Position numbers and translations under genes: made by a program
The notes under the pieces: model-generated
What the model saw: the letters and a program-made list of their open reading frames with translations, nothing else
What the model was told of the DNA's origin: nothing
Databases searched by the model: none
In this document: piece after piece, positions 8,161 to 16,672 of the stretch
Position numbering within the stretch: the first letter of the stretch is position 1
Layout: every line of letters begins with the position of its first letter
Assembly: GCF_019218265.1 (NCBI RefSeq)
Contig: NZ_JAHUZE010000002.1
Span: 558,001-622,000, forward strand
Direction: 5' to 3'
Origin: Maritimibacter dapengensis
GTDB lineage: Bacteria; Pseudomonadota; Alphaproteobacteria; Rhodobacterales; Rhodobacteraceae
Length of the DNA stretch: 64,000 bases

Positions 8161-8625
8161 TCAGGCCTCCTTCATCTTGTCGGCCGCGTCGTGGATCGCG
8201 GCGCGGATGCGGGGATAGGTGCCGCAGCGGCAGAGATTGCCCTGCATGGCGGTGTCGATGTCTTCGTCGGTCGGGTCGGGCGTTTCGGCCAGGAGGGCGG
8301 CTGCCTGCATGATCTGCCCGGACTGGCAGTAGCCGCATTGGGCGACGTCATGGGCGACCCAGGCTTGCTGGATTGCCGCCATCGCGTCGGGCGTCCCGAT
8401 GCCTTCGATGGTGGTCACAGGGCCGTCGACGGCTTCGAGAGGCAATTGGCACGAGCGCTGGGCGATGCCGTCGACCTGCACGGTGCAGGCACCACAGGCG
8501 GCGACGCCGCAACCATACTTCGTGCCGGTCAGGTTCAACTCGTCGCGCAGCACCCAAAGCAGGGGCACGTCGCCGGGCAGGTCCACATCGTGGCTCTGGC
8601 CGTTCACTTCGATCTTGTAGCTCAT
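8161..8625 (-). CDS. Two [2Fe-2S] small subunit of the molybdenum hydroxylase (IorA-like)
   Basis: A 154-residue small subunit with the two expected iron-sulphur domains. The plant-type ferredoxin domain has the Cys set in [14 protein letters not shown] plus a later CQLPL Cys, and the helical domain has [10 protein letters not shown] and [10 protein letters not shown]. It passes electrons from the molybdenum centre in the large subunit. It has no signal of its own, so it probably leaves the cell bound to the Tat-carrying large subunit. GGAGGG precedes the ATG. The gene is first in the operon and faces the TetR gene across an operator-like inverted repeat. Confidence 0.92.
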   Translation of the reverse strand: MSYKIEVNGQSHDVDLPGDVPLLWVLRDELNLTGTKYGCGVAACGACTVQVDGIAQRSCQLPLEAVDGPVTTIEGIGTPDAMAAIQQAWVAHDVAQCGYCQSGQIMQAAALLAETPDPTDEDIDTAMQGNLCRCGTYPRIRAAIHDAADKMKEA

Positions 8626-8655
8626 GGGATCCCTCCGCTGACGCCTGTTCGCTGA

Positions 8656-8689
8656 TTGACAAAATGTGCCAAAATTGTCAGTGTGTCAA
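8656..8689. promoter_or_regulatory. Divergent promoter with overlapping inverted repeats (probable TetR operator)
   Basis: Two nested inverted repeats occupy the gap: TGACAA (8657-8662) with TTGTCA (8675-8680), and TTGACA (8656-8661) with TGTCAA (8684-8689). Each end also gives a TTGACA -35-like box, one on each strand; on the minus strand ACATTT follows about 18 bases later as a weak -10. The TetR product is the obvious candidate to bind here. Confidence 0.6.
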
Positions 8690-8725
8690 TCGGGCGGTGA
8701 CACGATACCGAGAGCAGGCGACGAA

Positions 8726-9319
8726 TTGAACGAAATCACGAAAGATACGCAGGACAAGAGCGCGAGGATCATCGGTTCGGCCTTCGAGGCGTTCAGGCTC
8801 TATGGCGTGAAGCGTGTCTCGATGGCTGACATCGCACAAGGGGCGGGGATGTCGCGTGCGGCGCTATACCTTCATTTCCGCAATAAAGAAGACATCTTCG
8901 CCTCGCTGGTCGCCAATTACTTCGCGCAAGCGGCAGAGGTGATGGAAGCCGAACTGGCGGCGGCTTCGACCCCGACCGAGGCGCTCAGGGCCGCGTTTCG
9001 CGCCAAGGTCGCGCCGCCCTACGACCAGCTACTGGAAAGCCCGCATGGGCCGGAACTTCTCGATGCCAAGGCCAACGTGAATGCCGAGACCATCGCAGCG
9101 GGTAATGCGCGGCTGGTGTCGGTCTTTGCAAGATGGGTCGCGACCGGGCGGGCGGACGGTACGCTGTCGGTCAGTACGATTGGCGACGGCGATGAGGAAA
9201 CGGCGCGGGTGATCCTCGCGGCCGTGCATGGCGTGATCGAGGGAGCTCGAAGCTATGCCGGCCTTCTGGACGATCTCGACCGCCTTGCGTTGCTCATGGG
9301 GCGTGCGCTGGCGGCCTGA
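8726..9319 (+). CDS. TetR/AcrR family regulator
   Basis: A 197-residue regulator if read from TTG 8726. The helix-turn-helix is ADIAQGAGMSRAALYLHFRNKEDIF, a textbook TetR N-terminal domain, preceded by RIIGSAFEAFRLYGVKRVSM. The only in-frame ATG before this domain is at 8666, inside the inverted repeats, which is unlikely as a start, so I prefer the TTG. The C-terminal ligand domain is not diagnostic. Placed divergently from the molybdenum hydroxylase genes over a shared operator, it probably represses them until an inducer, perhaps the enzyme substrate, binds. Confidence 0.85.
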   Translation: MNEITKDTQDKSARIIGSAFEAFRLYGVKRVSMADIAQGAGMSRAALYLHFRNKEDIFASLVANYFAQAAEVMEAELAAASTPTEALRAAFRAKVAPPYDQLLESPHGPELLDAKANVNAETIAAGNARLVSVFARWVATGRADGTLSVSTIGDGDEETARVILAAVHGVIEGARSYAGLLDDLDRLALLMGRALAA

Positions 9320-9339
9320 GGGCTTTCCAGGCGTCTCGC

Positions 9340-10101
9340 TTACATCTGTCCACCGGCGATTTCGATGACCTGACCGTTCACGCTTTCCGACCCCGGCGCG
9401 GTGAGCCACATCGCCGCTGAGGCGATTTCGTCGGGTTTGATCAGGCGTTTATGCTTGTTCACATCGCGCATCATGGCGAGGGCCGCGTCGCGGTCGCCGC
9501 CGATCCGCTCGGAGATCGCGTCGACGTTGCGGGTGATGATGTCGGTCTCGACATAGGCGGGGCAGAGCGCGTTGAAGGTGAGGCCCGTGGCGAGGTAATC
9601 TTCGGAAAGCGAGCGGATGAGGCCGATGACGCCGTGTTTCGAGGCCGAATACGCGCCTGCGCCTTTCAGCCCCTTCACCCCGGCAATCGACGAGATCGCG
9701 ATAACACGCCCCCAATCGGCGGCTTCCATGTCGGGCAGGCATTCGCGGATCGTCAGGAAACACCCATCGAGGTTGACCGACATCACGTCGCGCCAGAAAT
9801 CGAGCGAGGTCTTGGAAAGCTTCCGCCCGGTGGCCACGCCCGCGTTCGCGACGCAGATCGTGATCGGGCCGCGTTCGGCGCGGGCCGAGGCGATGCCGTC
9901 TTTGATCGAGGCTTCGTCGGTCACGTCCATCGCGAGCGGATGAAGGCCCGGCGTGGCGCTTGCCGCTTGCGCCAGCACCTCTTCGCGCCGTCCCGTGATG
10001 GTGACTTGCGCCCCTGCGGTTGCCAGAGCCTTGGCGATGGCGAGGCCGATGCCCGTGCCTCCGCCCGTCACCAGCGCGTGTTTTCCGTCCAGATGTTCCA
10101 T
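9340..10101 (-). CDS. SDR family oxidoreductase (3-hydroxybutyrate dehydrogenase-like)
   Basis: A 253-residue classical short-chain dehydrogenase. It shows the TGGGTGIG nucleotide loop near residue 14, NAGVA around residue 86, the catalytic Ser in ISSIAGVKG, YSASK for the catalytic Tyr/Lys, and the C-terminal INGQV-like stretch SVNGQVIEIAGG. The subgroup includes 3-hydroxyacyl-CoA and 3-hydroxybutyrate dehydrogenases, but sequence alone does not settle the substrate. It ends 20 bp from the end of the TetR gene, which runs towards it, and is probably a single-gene unit. Confidence 0.87.
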   Translation of the reverse strand: MEHLDGKHALVTGGGTGIGLAIAKALATAGAQVTITGRREEVLAQAASATPGLHPLAMDVTDEASIKDGIASARAERGPITICVANAGVATGRKLSKTSLDFWRDVMSVNLDGCFLTIRECLPDMEAADWGRVIAISSIAGVKGLKGAGAYSASKHGVIGLIRSLSEDYLATGLTFNALCPAYVETDIITRNVDAISERIGGDRDAALAMMRDVNKHKRLIKPDEIASAAMWLTAPGSESVNGQVIEIAGGQM

Positions 10102-10185
10102 GTCGCCTCCCTGTTGCCCCCGTCACGCTAGGCTGCATGACGCTGTGTTCAAGCGCAACGCCACGGAAAACCGGGCGCTGGGGGG

Positions 10186-10214
10186 TTGCCTTCGCAATAA
10201 TCACCTCCGATAAA
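10186..10214 (+). promoter_or_regulatory. Possible promoter of the ICMT-like gene
   Basis: TTGCCT (10186-10191) and GATAAA (10209-10214) are 17 bp apart, 21 bp before the TTG start. The match to a sigma-70-type promoter is modest. Confidence 0.3.
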
Positions 10215-10234
10215 CCGTTGTTCAGGTAATAATC

Positions 10235-10702
10235 TTGCGCGAGGAGATTCTGCTGCTGCGCTGGCTCGATATACCGCCCACCTGGCTTGTCGCCGGGCTT
10301 CTGTCCGCGTTCGGGCTGGACCGGCTTCTGCCGGGTCTCGGCTTTGGCTGGGACTGGACGCGGCTGGTCGGTGACATTCTGATTGTTGCCGGGCTGGGGT
10401 CGATGGGGGCCGCTGTGCTCGAGTTCATCCGCGCCCGCACAAGCTTCATCCCGCGCCGCCGTCCAAGCGCGTTCCTGCGCTCGGGCATCTACCGCTTCAC
10501 GCGCAATCCGATTTACCTTGGCGACGCGATGGTGCTGGCGGGGGCCATCCTGCATTGGGACGTGCTGCCCGCCCTTGTGCTCGTGCCGGTTTTCGGGAGC
10601 TTCATCGAGCGGCGGTTCATTCGGGGCGAAGAAGCCGGATTGATCGCGGCCTTCGGAGACGAGGCGCGCGACTGGATGGGGCAGGTGCGACGATGGTTGT
10701 GA
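10235..10702 (+). CDS. Isoprenylcysteine carboxyl methyltransferase (ICMT)-like membrane protein
   Basis: A 155-residue integral membrane protein with a TTG start. It carries the C-terminal signature of the ICMT/phospholipid methyltransferase group: GIYRFTRNPIYLGDAMVLAGA, followed by a hydrophobic stretch and FGSFIERRFIRGEE. Eukaryotic relatives methylate prenylated cysteines with S-adenosylmethionine; the bacterial ones have few known substrates. Two or three hydrophobic helices precede the motif. It is alone between divergent and downstream units and is followed by a hairpin at 10745-10760. Confidence 0.8.
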   Translation: MREEILLLRWLDIPPTWLVAGLLSAFGLDRLLPGLGFGWDWTRLVGDILIVAGLGSMGAAVLEFIRARTSFIPRRRPSAFLRSGIYRFTRNPIYLGDAMVLAGAILHWDVLPALVLVPVFGSFIERRFIRGEEAGLIAAFGDEARDWMGQVRRWL

Positions 10703-10744
10703 CCTGTGGTCGCATTATTGCGCGAAAAGTGAAACGAATCCTCG

Positions 10745-10760
10745 AAAACCCGAGGGTTTT
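10745..10760 (+). terminator. Probable terminator after the ICMT-like gene
   Basis: AAAACC-CGAG-GGTTTT is a 6-bp stem with a tetraloop whose right arm ends in four T. It lies 43 bp after the stop codon. An attenuator-like role upstream of pntA is possible. Confidence 0.45.
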
Positions 10761-10804
10761 GGTCGTAACACCGGGCGATACCGCCTAGAAGAAACCCAAG
10801 AGAG

Positions 10805-10823
10805 CCGGACGGTGCCCGTCCGG
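10805..10823 (+). promoter_or_regulatory. Hairpin in the pntA leader
   Basis: CCGGACGG-TGC-CCGTCCGG is a perfect 8-bp stem with a 3-nt loop, ending 26 bases before the pntA start and just ahead of the purine-rich ribosome binding region. It may stabilise or regulate the pntAB message. Confidence 0.4.
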
Positions 10824-10849
10824 TCCCATGAGGGAGAAGGAAGAGACAC

Positions 10850-12424
10850 GTGAAAATCGGTGTACCCAAGGAAGTGCTCCCCGGAGAGAACCGCGTCGCG
10901 ATGACGCCGGAATCTGCGGGGATGCTCCAGAAACTCGGCTATGACTGCATGATCGAGAAAGGGGCGGGTGTGGCCGCCGGGTTCTCGGACAAGGATTACA
11001 GGGACGCGGGCGTCGAGATTGCCAAGACCGCCGCGAGCCTGTGGAAAGATGCCGACATCATCGCCAAGGTCCGCATCCCCACGGAGACGGAGCTGAAGCG
11101 GCTGACCAAGGACAAGACGCTCATCACCTTCTTCAACCCCGGTGGGAACGAAGAAGGGCTGGAGCTTGCCAAGTCCAAGGGTGCGACCGTGATCGCGATG
11201 GAAATGGTGCCGCGTATCTCGCGCGCGCAGAAGATGGACGCGCTGTCGTCCATGGCGAATATCGCGGGCTACCGGGCCGTGATTGAGGCGGGCAACAATT
11301 TCGGGCGCTTCTTCACTGGGCAGGTGACGGCGGCCGGCAAGGTGCCGCCCGCCAAGGTGCTGGTCGTCGGTGCCGGTGTCGCGGGTCTTGCCGCGATCGG
11401 TACGTCCACCAGCCTCGGTGCGATCACCTATGCCTTCGACGTGCGGCCCGAAGTGGCCGAACAGGTGGAATCGATGGGCGCCGAGTTCGTCTATCTCGAC
11501 TTCGAAGAGGAGCAGGAAGACGGTGCTTCGACCGGGGGGTATGCCGCCGTGTCGTCGCCGGAGTTCCGCGAAGCGCAGCTCGCCAAGTTCCGTGAGCTGG
11601 CCCCTGAGATGGACATCGTCATCACGACCGCGCTCATCCCGAACCGCGAAGCGCCGAAGCTCTGGCTCGAGGATATGGTCAAGGCGATGAAGCCGGGCTC
11701 CGTGATCGTCGACCTTGCGGCCGAAAAGGGTGGCAACGTCGAAGGCACGGTGATGGACGAGAAGATCGTGACCGACAACGGTGTGACCATCGTCGGCTAC
11801 ACCGACTTCCCGTCGCGCATGGCCACGCAATCCTCGACGCTCTACGCCAACAACATCCGCCACATGATGACCGATCTGACGCCCGAGAAGGACGGCAAGA
11901 TCAACGTCAACATGGAAGATGACGTCATTCGCGGGTCGACCGTGACCCATGCCGGCGAGATCACCTTCCCGCCGCCACCGCCGAAAGTGCAGGCCATCGC
12001 GGCGCAGAAAAAGGCCGAACCGCCGAAAGAGCTGACACCGGAAGAAAAGAAGGCACAGGAACTGGCCGCTTTCCAGAAGCAGACCAAGAACCAGGTCACG
12101 CTGATCGCGATCGGCGCGGTGCTGCTTCTGGGCGTCGGCCTCGTGGCGCCTGCGAGCTTCATGCAGCATTTCATCGTGTTCGTGCTGGCGGTCTTCGTGG
12201 GGTTCCAGGTGATCTGGAACGTGAGCCACAGCCTTCACACGCCGCTCATGGCGATCACCAACGCGATCTCGTCGATCATCATCCTCGGCGCGCTGATGCA
12301 GATCGGATCGGGGTCGTTCCTCGTCGTGCTGCTGGCCGCGTTGTCGATCTTCATGGCCGGGATCAACATTTTCGGTGGCTTCCTCGTCACCCGGCGCATG
12401 CTCGCCATGTTCCAGAAATCGTAA
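10850..12424 (+). CDS. pntA: NAD(P)+ transhydrogenase subunit alpha
   Basis: A 524-residue alpha subunit of the proton-translocating transhydrogenase, which uses the proton gradient to drive hydride transfer from NADH to NADP+. The NAD-binding domain I occupies about the first 375 residues (MKIGVPKEVLPGENRVAMTP, VLVVGAGVAGLAAIGTSTSLGA, IVDLAAEKGGNVEGT). A charged linker follows (QKKAEPPKELTPEEKKAQEL), then four hydrophobic helices at about 420-520. It is a single chain as in E. coli, not split into pntAA/pntAB as in Rhodospirillum. It starts with GTG after a GGAGAAGGAAGAG tract. pntB follows after 15 bp. Confidence 0.97.
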   Translation: MKIGVPKEVLPGENRVAMTPESAGMLQKLGYDCMIEKGAGVAAGFSDKDYRDAGVEIAKTAASLWKDADIIAKVRIPTETELKRLTKDKTLITFFNPGGNEEGLELAKSKGATVIAMEMVPRISRAQKMDALSSMANIAGYRAVIEAGNNFGRFFTGQVTAAGKVPPAKVLVVGAGVAGLAAIGTSTSLGAITYAFDVRPEVAEQVESMGAEFVYLDFEEEQEDGASTGGYAAVSSPEFREAQLAKFRELAPEMDIVITTALIPNREAPKLWLEDMVKAMKPGSVIVDLAAEKGGNVEGTVMDEKIVTDNGVTIVGYTDFPSRMATQSSTLYANNIRHMMTDLTPEKDGKINVNMEDDVIRGSTVTHAGEITFPPPPPKVQAIAAQKKAEPPKELTPEEKKAQELAAFQKQTKNQVTLIAIGAVLLLGVGLVAPASFMQHFIVFVLAVFVGFQVIWNVSHSLHTPLMAITNAISSIIILGALMQIGSGSFLVVLLAALSIFMAGINIFGGFLVTRRMLAMFQKS

Positions 12425-12439
12425 GGGGGAACGGGACCA

Positions 12440-13915
12440 ATGGAATTCGGATTCACGACAGCGGCCTACGTGGTCGCGGCTGTCCTCTTCATCCTCGCGC
12501 TGGGCGGGCTTTCGGGCCAGGAAAGCGCCAAACGGGCTGTCTGGTACGGGATCGTGGGCATGACGCTCGCGGTGTTCGCGACGCTGATCGGGCCGGGGGC
12601 GGGGCTATGGCTCCTGTCGCTCGTCCTGATCGCGGCGGGCGGGGTCATCGGCTACATGGTCGCGATGCGCGTCCAAATGACCGAGATGCCGCAGCTTGTC
12701 GCAGCGATGCACTCGCTCGTCGGTCTGGCGGCGGTGTTCGTCGGCTTCAACGCGCATTTCGAGATGAAATACGTGGCCGACCTGATGGCGTCTGCGCCGA
12801 CCTCGCTCAACGAAGTGGGGATGGCAGCCTGGGTGCATGAGCAGGAGCTTGGCACTTTCGCGCAACTCATCAGCCACAAGACGGCGGTCGAGTTGAACAT
12901 CCTCAAAGTGGAGCTTTTCCTCGGGATCTTCATCGGGGCCGTGACCTTCACCGGCTCGGTGATCGCCTACGGCAAGCTCGCGGGCAAAGTGACCTCGGCG
13001 GCCCAGAAGCTCCCCGGGGGCCATGTGCTCAACGCGACCGCCGCGGCGATCTCGGTCATCGCGCTGATCTGGTACTTCAACACCGCTGGCTTCCTGCCTC
13101 TCATCATCATGACGGCGATGGCGCTTTTCATCGGCTATCACCTGATCATGGGGATCGGCGGCGCGGACATGCCCGTGGTCGTGTCGATGCTGAACAGCTA
13201 TTCCGGCTGGGCGGCGGCGGCCATCGGCTTCTCGCTGGGCAACGACCTGTTGATCGTGACGGGTGCGCTGGTCGGCTCGTCAGGTGCGATCCTGTCCTAC
13301 ATCATGTGCGTGGCGATGAACCGCTCGTTCATCTCGGTCATCCTGGGCGGCTTCGGCGGTCCGGCGGGTGAGCAGATGGAGATCGAGGGCGAACAGAAGC
13401 CGATCGACGCCGAAGGTGTGGCCAACGCCTTGAAAGAGGCGGACAGCGTTGTGATCGTGCCGGGCTACGGCATGGCCGTGGCGCAGGCGCAGGGCGCTGT
13501 GTCGGACCTGACCTCGAAGCTTCGGGCGCAGGGCAAGAACGTACGCTTCGCGATCCATCCGGTCGCGGGCCGTCTGCCGGGGCACATGAACGTGCTTCTT
13601 GCCGAGGCCAAGGTGCCCTACGACATCGTGCTGGAGATGGAAGAGATCAACGACGACTTCCCGGATACGGACGTGGTGATCGTCATCGGTTCGAACGACA
13701 TCGTGAACCCGGCCGCACAGGAAGATCCGAACAGCCCCATCGCGGGGATGCCGGTTCTGGAAGTGTGGAAAGCCAAGCAGGTGTTCGTGTCAAAGCGCGG
13801 GCAGGGGACCGGGTATTCGGGTATCGAGAACCCGCTGTTCTACAAGGACAACACGCTCATGTTCTACGGCGATGCCAAGGACAGCGTGTCGAGCCTTCTG
13901 CCGCTGATCGGCTGA
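12440..13915 (+). CDS. pntB: NAD(P)+ transhydrogenase subunit beta
   Basis: A 491-residue beta subunit, the membrane domain plus the NADP(H)-binding domain III. The first about 290 residues are a run of hydrophobic helices, and the last 180 form domain III with [15 protein letters not shown] (the [10 protein letters not shown] loop), [23 protein letters not shown] and [14 protein letters not shown]. It pairs with PntA in the inner membrane. It is about 30 residues longer than the E. coli protein. The operon ends in a strong hairpin terminator 27 bp after the stop. Confidence 0.97.
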   Translation: MEFGFTTAAYVVAAVLFILALGGLSGQESAKRAVWYGIVGMTLAVFATLIGPGAGLWLLSLVLIAAGGVIGYMVAMRVQMTEMPQLVAAMHSLVGLAAVFVGFNAHFEMKYVADLMASAPTSLNEVGMAAWVHEQELGTFAQLISHKTAVELNILKVELFLGIFIGAVTFTGSVIAYGKLAGKVTSAAQKLPGGHVLNATAAAISVIALIWYFNTAGFLPLIIMTAMALFIGYHLIMGIGGADMPVVVSMLNSYSGWAAAAIGFSLGNDLLIVTGALVGSSGAILSYIMCVAMNRSFISVILGGFGGPAGEQMEIEGEQKPIDAEGVANALKEADSVVIVPGYGMAVAQAQGAVSDLTSKLRAQGKNVRFAIHPVAGRLPGHMNVLLAEAKVPYDIVLEMEEINDDFPDTDVVIVIGSNDIVNPAAQEDPNSPIAGMPVLEVWKAKQVFVSKRGQGTGYSGIENPLFYKDNTLMFYGDAKDSVSSLLPLIG

Positions 13916-13942
13916 TCCGGACGCCGCAATAACAACAAGAAA

Positions 13943-13968
13943 GGCCCCGCCAGTCGGCGGGGCCTTTT
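13943..13968. terminator. Rho-independent terminator after pntB
   Basis: GGCCCCGCC-AGTC-GGCGGGGCC forms a 9-bp perfect stem followed by TTTT. A-rich sequence on the left side could let it serve the convergent pilin-like gene too. Confidence 0.9.
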
Positions 13969-13986
13969 GCGTTGCGGGGCCGGCCG

Positions 13987-14388
13987 TCAGCCGTTCTTCC
14001 CGTTGCCTTTTCCATTTCCGTTGTTCGACTTGTCGCCGTCGCTCATGCCGTTCGAGCCGCCGCCCCAGCCTTCCTGACCATTCGGGTTCTCGCCCGCATT
14101 GCCGACGTTCTTGTCGTTGCCGGGGTTGCCGTTGTTGCCACCGGTTTCGCCGCCCGTGCCAGACGTCGGCTGCGCGTTTCCGGGGTAGTATTGCCCGCCG
14201 GGGAGATAATCGTCGCCGATCGCCTCGAGCCGCGCATCCATGCGGTCGGACAGGCTCATGACGCCGCGAGAGACATCCATCACAATGGTTTGTCCCATCA
14301 ACATCGTGCCCCCGATGACCACGACGGCGTCGACCGTGACCGCGCCGGTTTCATCCTTGATGAAGTCTTCAATCAAACTGCGAAGCAT
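13987..14388 (-). CDS. Pilin-like protein with Gly/Asn-rich tail
   Basis: A 133-residue protein if read from ATG 14388 (the open frame reaches a TTG at 14439). The N-terminus LIEDFIKDETGAVTVDAVVVIGGTMLMGQ resembles the short Flp/TadE-like pilin starts common in Rhodobacteraceae: a Glu-Thr-Gly-Ala-Val-Thr-Val-Asp segment leading into one hydrophobic helix. The second half, after about residue 70, is low-complexity Gly, Asn, Pro and Ser and probably disordered (GGNNGNPGNDKNVGNAG). No tad/cpa secretion genes are nearby. The function is unknown; it could be a pseudopilin or a small membrane-anchored protein. Confidence 0.65.
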   Translation of the reverse strand: MLRSLIEDFIKDETGAVTVDAVVVIGGTMLMGQTIVMDVSRGVMSLSDRMDARLEAIGDDYLPGGQYYPGNAQPTSGTGGETGGNNGNPGNDKNVGNAGENPNGQEGWGGGSNGMSDGDKSNNGNGKGNGKNG

Positions 14389-14651
14389 TTCTGGTTCCGT
14401 TTTCGCGTTACAATTCGTTCCCCCGAACACGAGGGTCAATTTGTGCGCGAATTCAGGCGGTAAGGTGGCCTTGCCGTGATCGGATCGGTCTCATTTCATG
14501 GTAAATAAAAGATAGAGCGGTCCCCGATGGGCCCCGCGTTCGATCTCGCATTCTTCGTATGCCCAAATCGACTGTCGATTGCACTCGTCGGCCCAACCGA
14601 ACCCGCCTGCATTGACCACCCGCCCGGCACGATCGCGGATGTCCGGCCCAG

Positions 14652-15200
14652 TCACACGCGCGCGTCTTGCCAGGTTCCGGGGGGGATGCCATCCAGCGAC
14701 CAGTCTCCGACGGACCAGCGAACGAGTCGCAGGGTGGGAAATCCGATGGCGGCGGTCATGCGGCGGACTTGCCGATTGCGGCCCTCGGTGATCGTCAGTT
14801 CGATCCAGCTGTCAGGCACGGATTTGCGAAAGCGGACCGGCGGGTCGCGGTCCCAGAGCGCCGGAGGGTCGATCAGCCGGACCTTGGCGGGCCGCGTCTG
14901 ACCGTCTTTCAGCATGACGCCTTTTCGCAGCGGGGCGAGGTCGGCGTCGCCCGGCGCGCCCTCGACCTGAACGAGGTAGGTCTTGGCCATCTTGTGTTTT
15001 GGGTCGGCGATCCGGGCCTGTAGCCTGCCGTCTTCTGTGAGGAGCAGCAATCCTTCGCTGTCACGGTCCAGACGCCCCGCCGGATAGACGCCGGGGAGGT
15101 CGATATAGCCGGACAGGGTCGGGCGCTCGGTCGGCGACTTCGCGTCGGTGAATTGCGACAGAACGCCCATCGGTTTGTTGAACAGGATCAGCCGGGACAT
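14652..15200 (-). CDS. RNA pseudouridine synthase, RluE-like
   Basis: A 182-residue pseudouridine synthase of the RsuA/RluB/E/F group without an S4 domain. The catalytic Asp is in YPAGRLDRDSEGLLLLT, and the protein starts with the usual LILFNKPMGVLSQF. RluE modifies U2457 of 23S rRNA in E. coli; the length and missing S4 domain fit RluE better than RluB/RluF. Near the C-terminus EGRNRQVRRMTAAIGFPTLR is the conserved family motif. It diverges from the decarboxylase gene across a 227-bp gap. Confidence 0.9.
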   Translation of the reverse strand: MSRLILFNKPMGVLSQFTDAKSPTERPTLSGYIDLPGVYPAGRLDRDSEGLLLLTEDGRLQARIADPKHKMAKTYLVQVEGAPGDADLAPLRKGVMLKDGQTRPAKVRLIDPPALWDRDPPVRFRKSVPDSWIELTITEGRNRQVRRMTAAIGFPTLRLVRWSVGDWSLDGIPPGTWQDARV

Positions 15201-15427
15201 GTGACCGGTTTAGGGGCCCCGGCAAAAATTTGCACCCCTGCAAAAATTTCTCTTGATCGGAATCGCGTTTGGCCCCAAATGCGATTTCAAGACGCCAACG
15301 CACGCGCCTCTGGCCACGACCGGCAGCTCTGCGGGGATCACCCGAAGATCGGCACGCGTTTAAGCAGCGACGGTAACGTCTCCCTATGAACCTTGGGGTA
15401 TTGCACCCCTGTCGTCTGGAGATAGAC
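15201..15427 (+). promoter_or_regulatory. Leader of the ornithine/lysine decarboxylase-type gene, with repeats
   Basis: TTGCACCCCTG occurs twice here, at 15230-15240 and 15401-15411. The first copy lies in an inverted repeat TTTGCA-CCCC-TGCAAA (15229-15244) and between two direct copies of GCAAAAATTT (15222-15231, 15240-15249). The second copy helps form a small hairpin, GGGGT-ATTGC-ACCCC (15395-15409), just before the GGAG ribosome binding site. Alphaproteobacterial ornithine decarboxylase genes are known to carry the speF leader RNA; I cannot confirm by eye that this is one. Confidence 0.45.
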
Positions 15428-16585
15428 ATGACCTATGCTGCACCTGGCGCTTTCGCGCCCGTTCCTCGTATCGTTTCCGAAGCCCGCCTGATGGAGGTGG
15501 ACCGCCCCACGCTCGTGCTCGACGTGGACCGTGTGGAGGAGCAGTTCCGCGCACTCGAAGCCGGTCTGGGCCGCACCCGTATCCACTACGCCGTGAAAGC
15601 CAACCCGCATCCGAAAATCATCGAGCGTCTGGTGAACCTCGGCTCGCATTTCGACGCGGCTTCGCGCGGCGAGATCGAGCTTTGCCTGAGCCAGGGCGCG
15701 GACCCGGCGGATATTTCGTTCGGAAACACGATCAAGAAAGTGTCGGACATCGAGTTCGCCGCGCATGTGGGCGTGACGCTTTTCGCCGCCGATGCGGAAG
15801 AAGAGCTTGAAAAGATCGCGGCTTATGCGCCGGGGTCGGAGGTGTATATCCGCCTGATCGTGGAAAACTCGCAAGCCGACTGGCCGCTCAGCCGCAAATT
15901 CGGCTGCAAGGAAGACAAGCTGATGGGTCTTCTGGCTCATGCCCGTGATCTGGGTCTGCGCCCTGTCGGCCTGTCGTTCCACGTGGGGTCGCAGACCCGC
16001 CGGGCCGACATGTGGACCGGCGTGCTCGATCACGTCGCCGGGCTGTGGCACGCGGCACGGGCCGAGGGCTTCGACCTCGACCTCCTGAACATCGGGGGCG
16101 GGTTTCCCGCATTCTACGGCGAGGCGATCGACGCGCCCGCGGTCTATGCCGCCCGTGTCATGGCGCTTGTCACCGAGCGTTTCGGCGACGTGCCGCGCGT
16201 GATGGCGGAACCGGGCCGGGGGCTGGTGGCCGAATGCGGCGTCATCATCGCTGAATGCCTGCTGGTGAGCCACAAGTCGGACCTCGATGCGCACCGTTGG
16301 GTCTATCTCGACATTGGCCGTTTCTCGGGTCTGGCCGAAACCGAAGGCGAGGCGATCCGCTACCAGTTCATCACCCCGCGCGACCACGATGCGCATGGCC
16401 CCTGCATCCTCGCAGGCCCGTCCTGCGACTCCGCCGACGTGCTTTATGAAAAGCGCCCGGTGTCGCTGCCGATGAGCCTCAGGGCCGGGGACCGTGTGAT
16501 CATCCGCAATGCGGGTGCCTACACCTCGTCCTATTCGTCGGTCGGGTTCAACGGTTTCCCGCCGCTCGACGTGGTCGTGCTCTAA
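15428..16585 (+). CDS. Ornithine/lysine-type PLP decarboxylase (fold III)
   Basis: A 385-residue PLP-dependent decarboxylase of the alanine-racemase fold. The PLP lysine is in IHYAVKANPHP, the GGGFP loop follows in LLNIGGGFPAFYG, and the active-site Cys is in LAGPSCDSADVLYE. These, the length and the N-terminus (PTLVLDVDRVEEQFRALE) match the bacterial/eukaryotic-type ornithine decarboxylases rather than DAP decarboxylase. It would make putrescine or cadaverine. ATG 15428 has GGAG about 9 bases upstream; the in-frame ATG at 15386 has none. The upstream region carries unusual repeats. Confidence 0.88.
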   Translation: MTYAAPGAFAPVPRIVSEARLMEVDRPTLVLDVDRVEEQFRALEAGLGRTRIHYAVKANPHPKIIERLVNLGSHFDAASRGEIELCLSQGADPADISFGNTIKKVSDIEFAAHVGVTLFAADAEEELEKIAAYAPGSEVYIRLIVENSQADWPLSRKFGCKEDKLMGLLAHARDLGLRPVGLSFHVGSQTRRADMWTGVLDHVAGLWHAARAEGFDLDLLNIGGGFPAFYGEAIDAPAVYAARVMALVTERFGDVPRVMAEPGRGLVAECGVIIAECLLVSHKSDLDAHRWVYLDIGRFSGLAETEGEAIRYQFITPRDHDAHGPCILAGPSCDSADVLYEKRPVSLPMSLRAGDRVIIRNAGAYTSSYSSVGFNGFPPLDVVVL

Positions 16586-16672
16586 CCACACCTGCGCGAC
16601 AATCGACCACTGTTTTCGGCGCGGTCGCGGCGTTATGATCCAATATCAAACGCGACCGCGCCGGGACAGGGT

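Noticed and set aside
6065-8218. 717-codon open frame opposite the molybdenum hydroxylase genes
   Set aside because: It covers the antisense of well-supported Mo-hydroxylase subunits and reads as Arg/Gly/His-rich noise.
15386-15427. Earlier start for the decarboxylase at ATG 15386
   Set aside because: It has no ribosome binding site and the added residues do not resemble the family, while ATG 15428 has GGAG.
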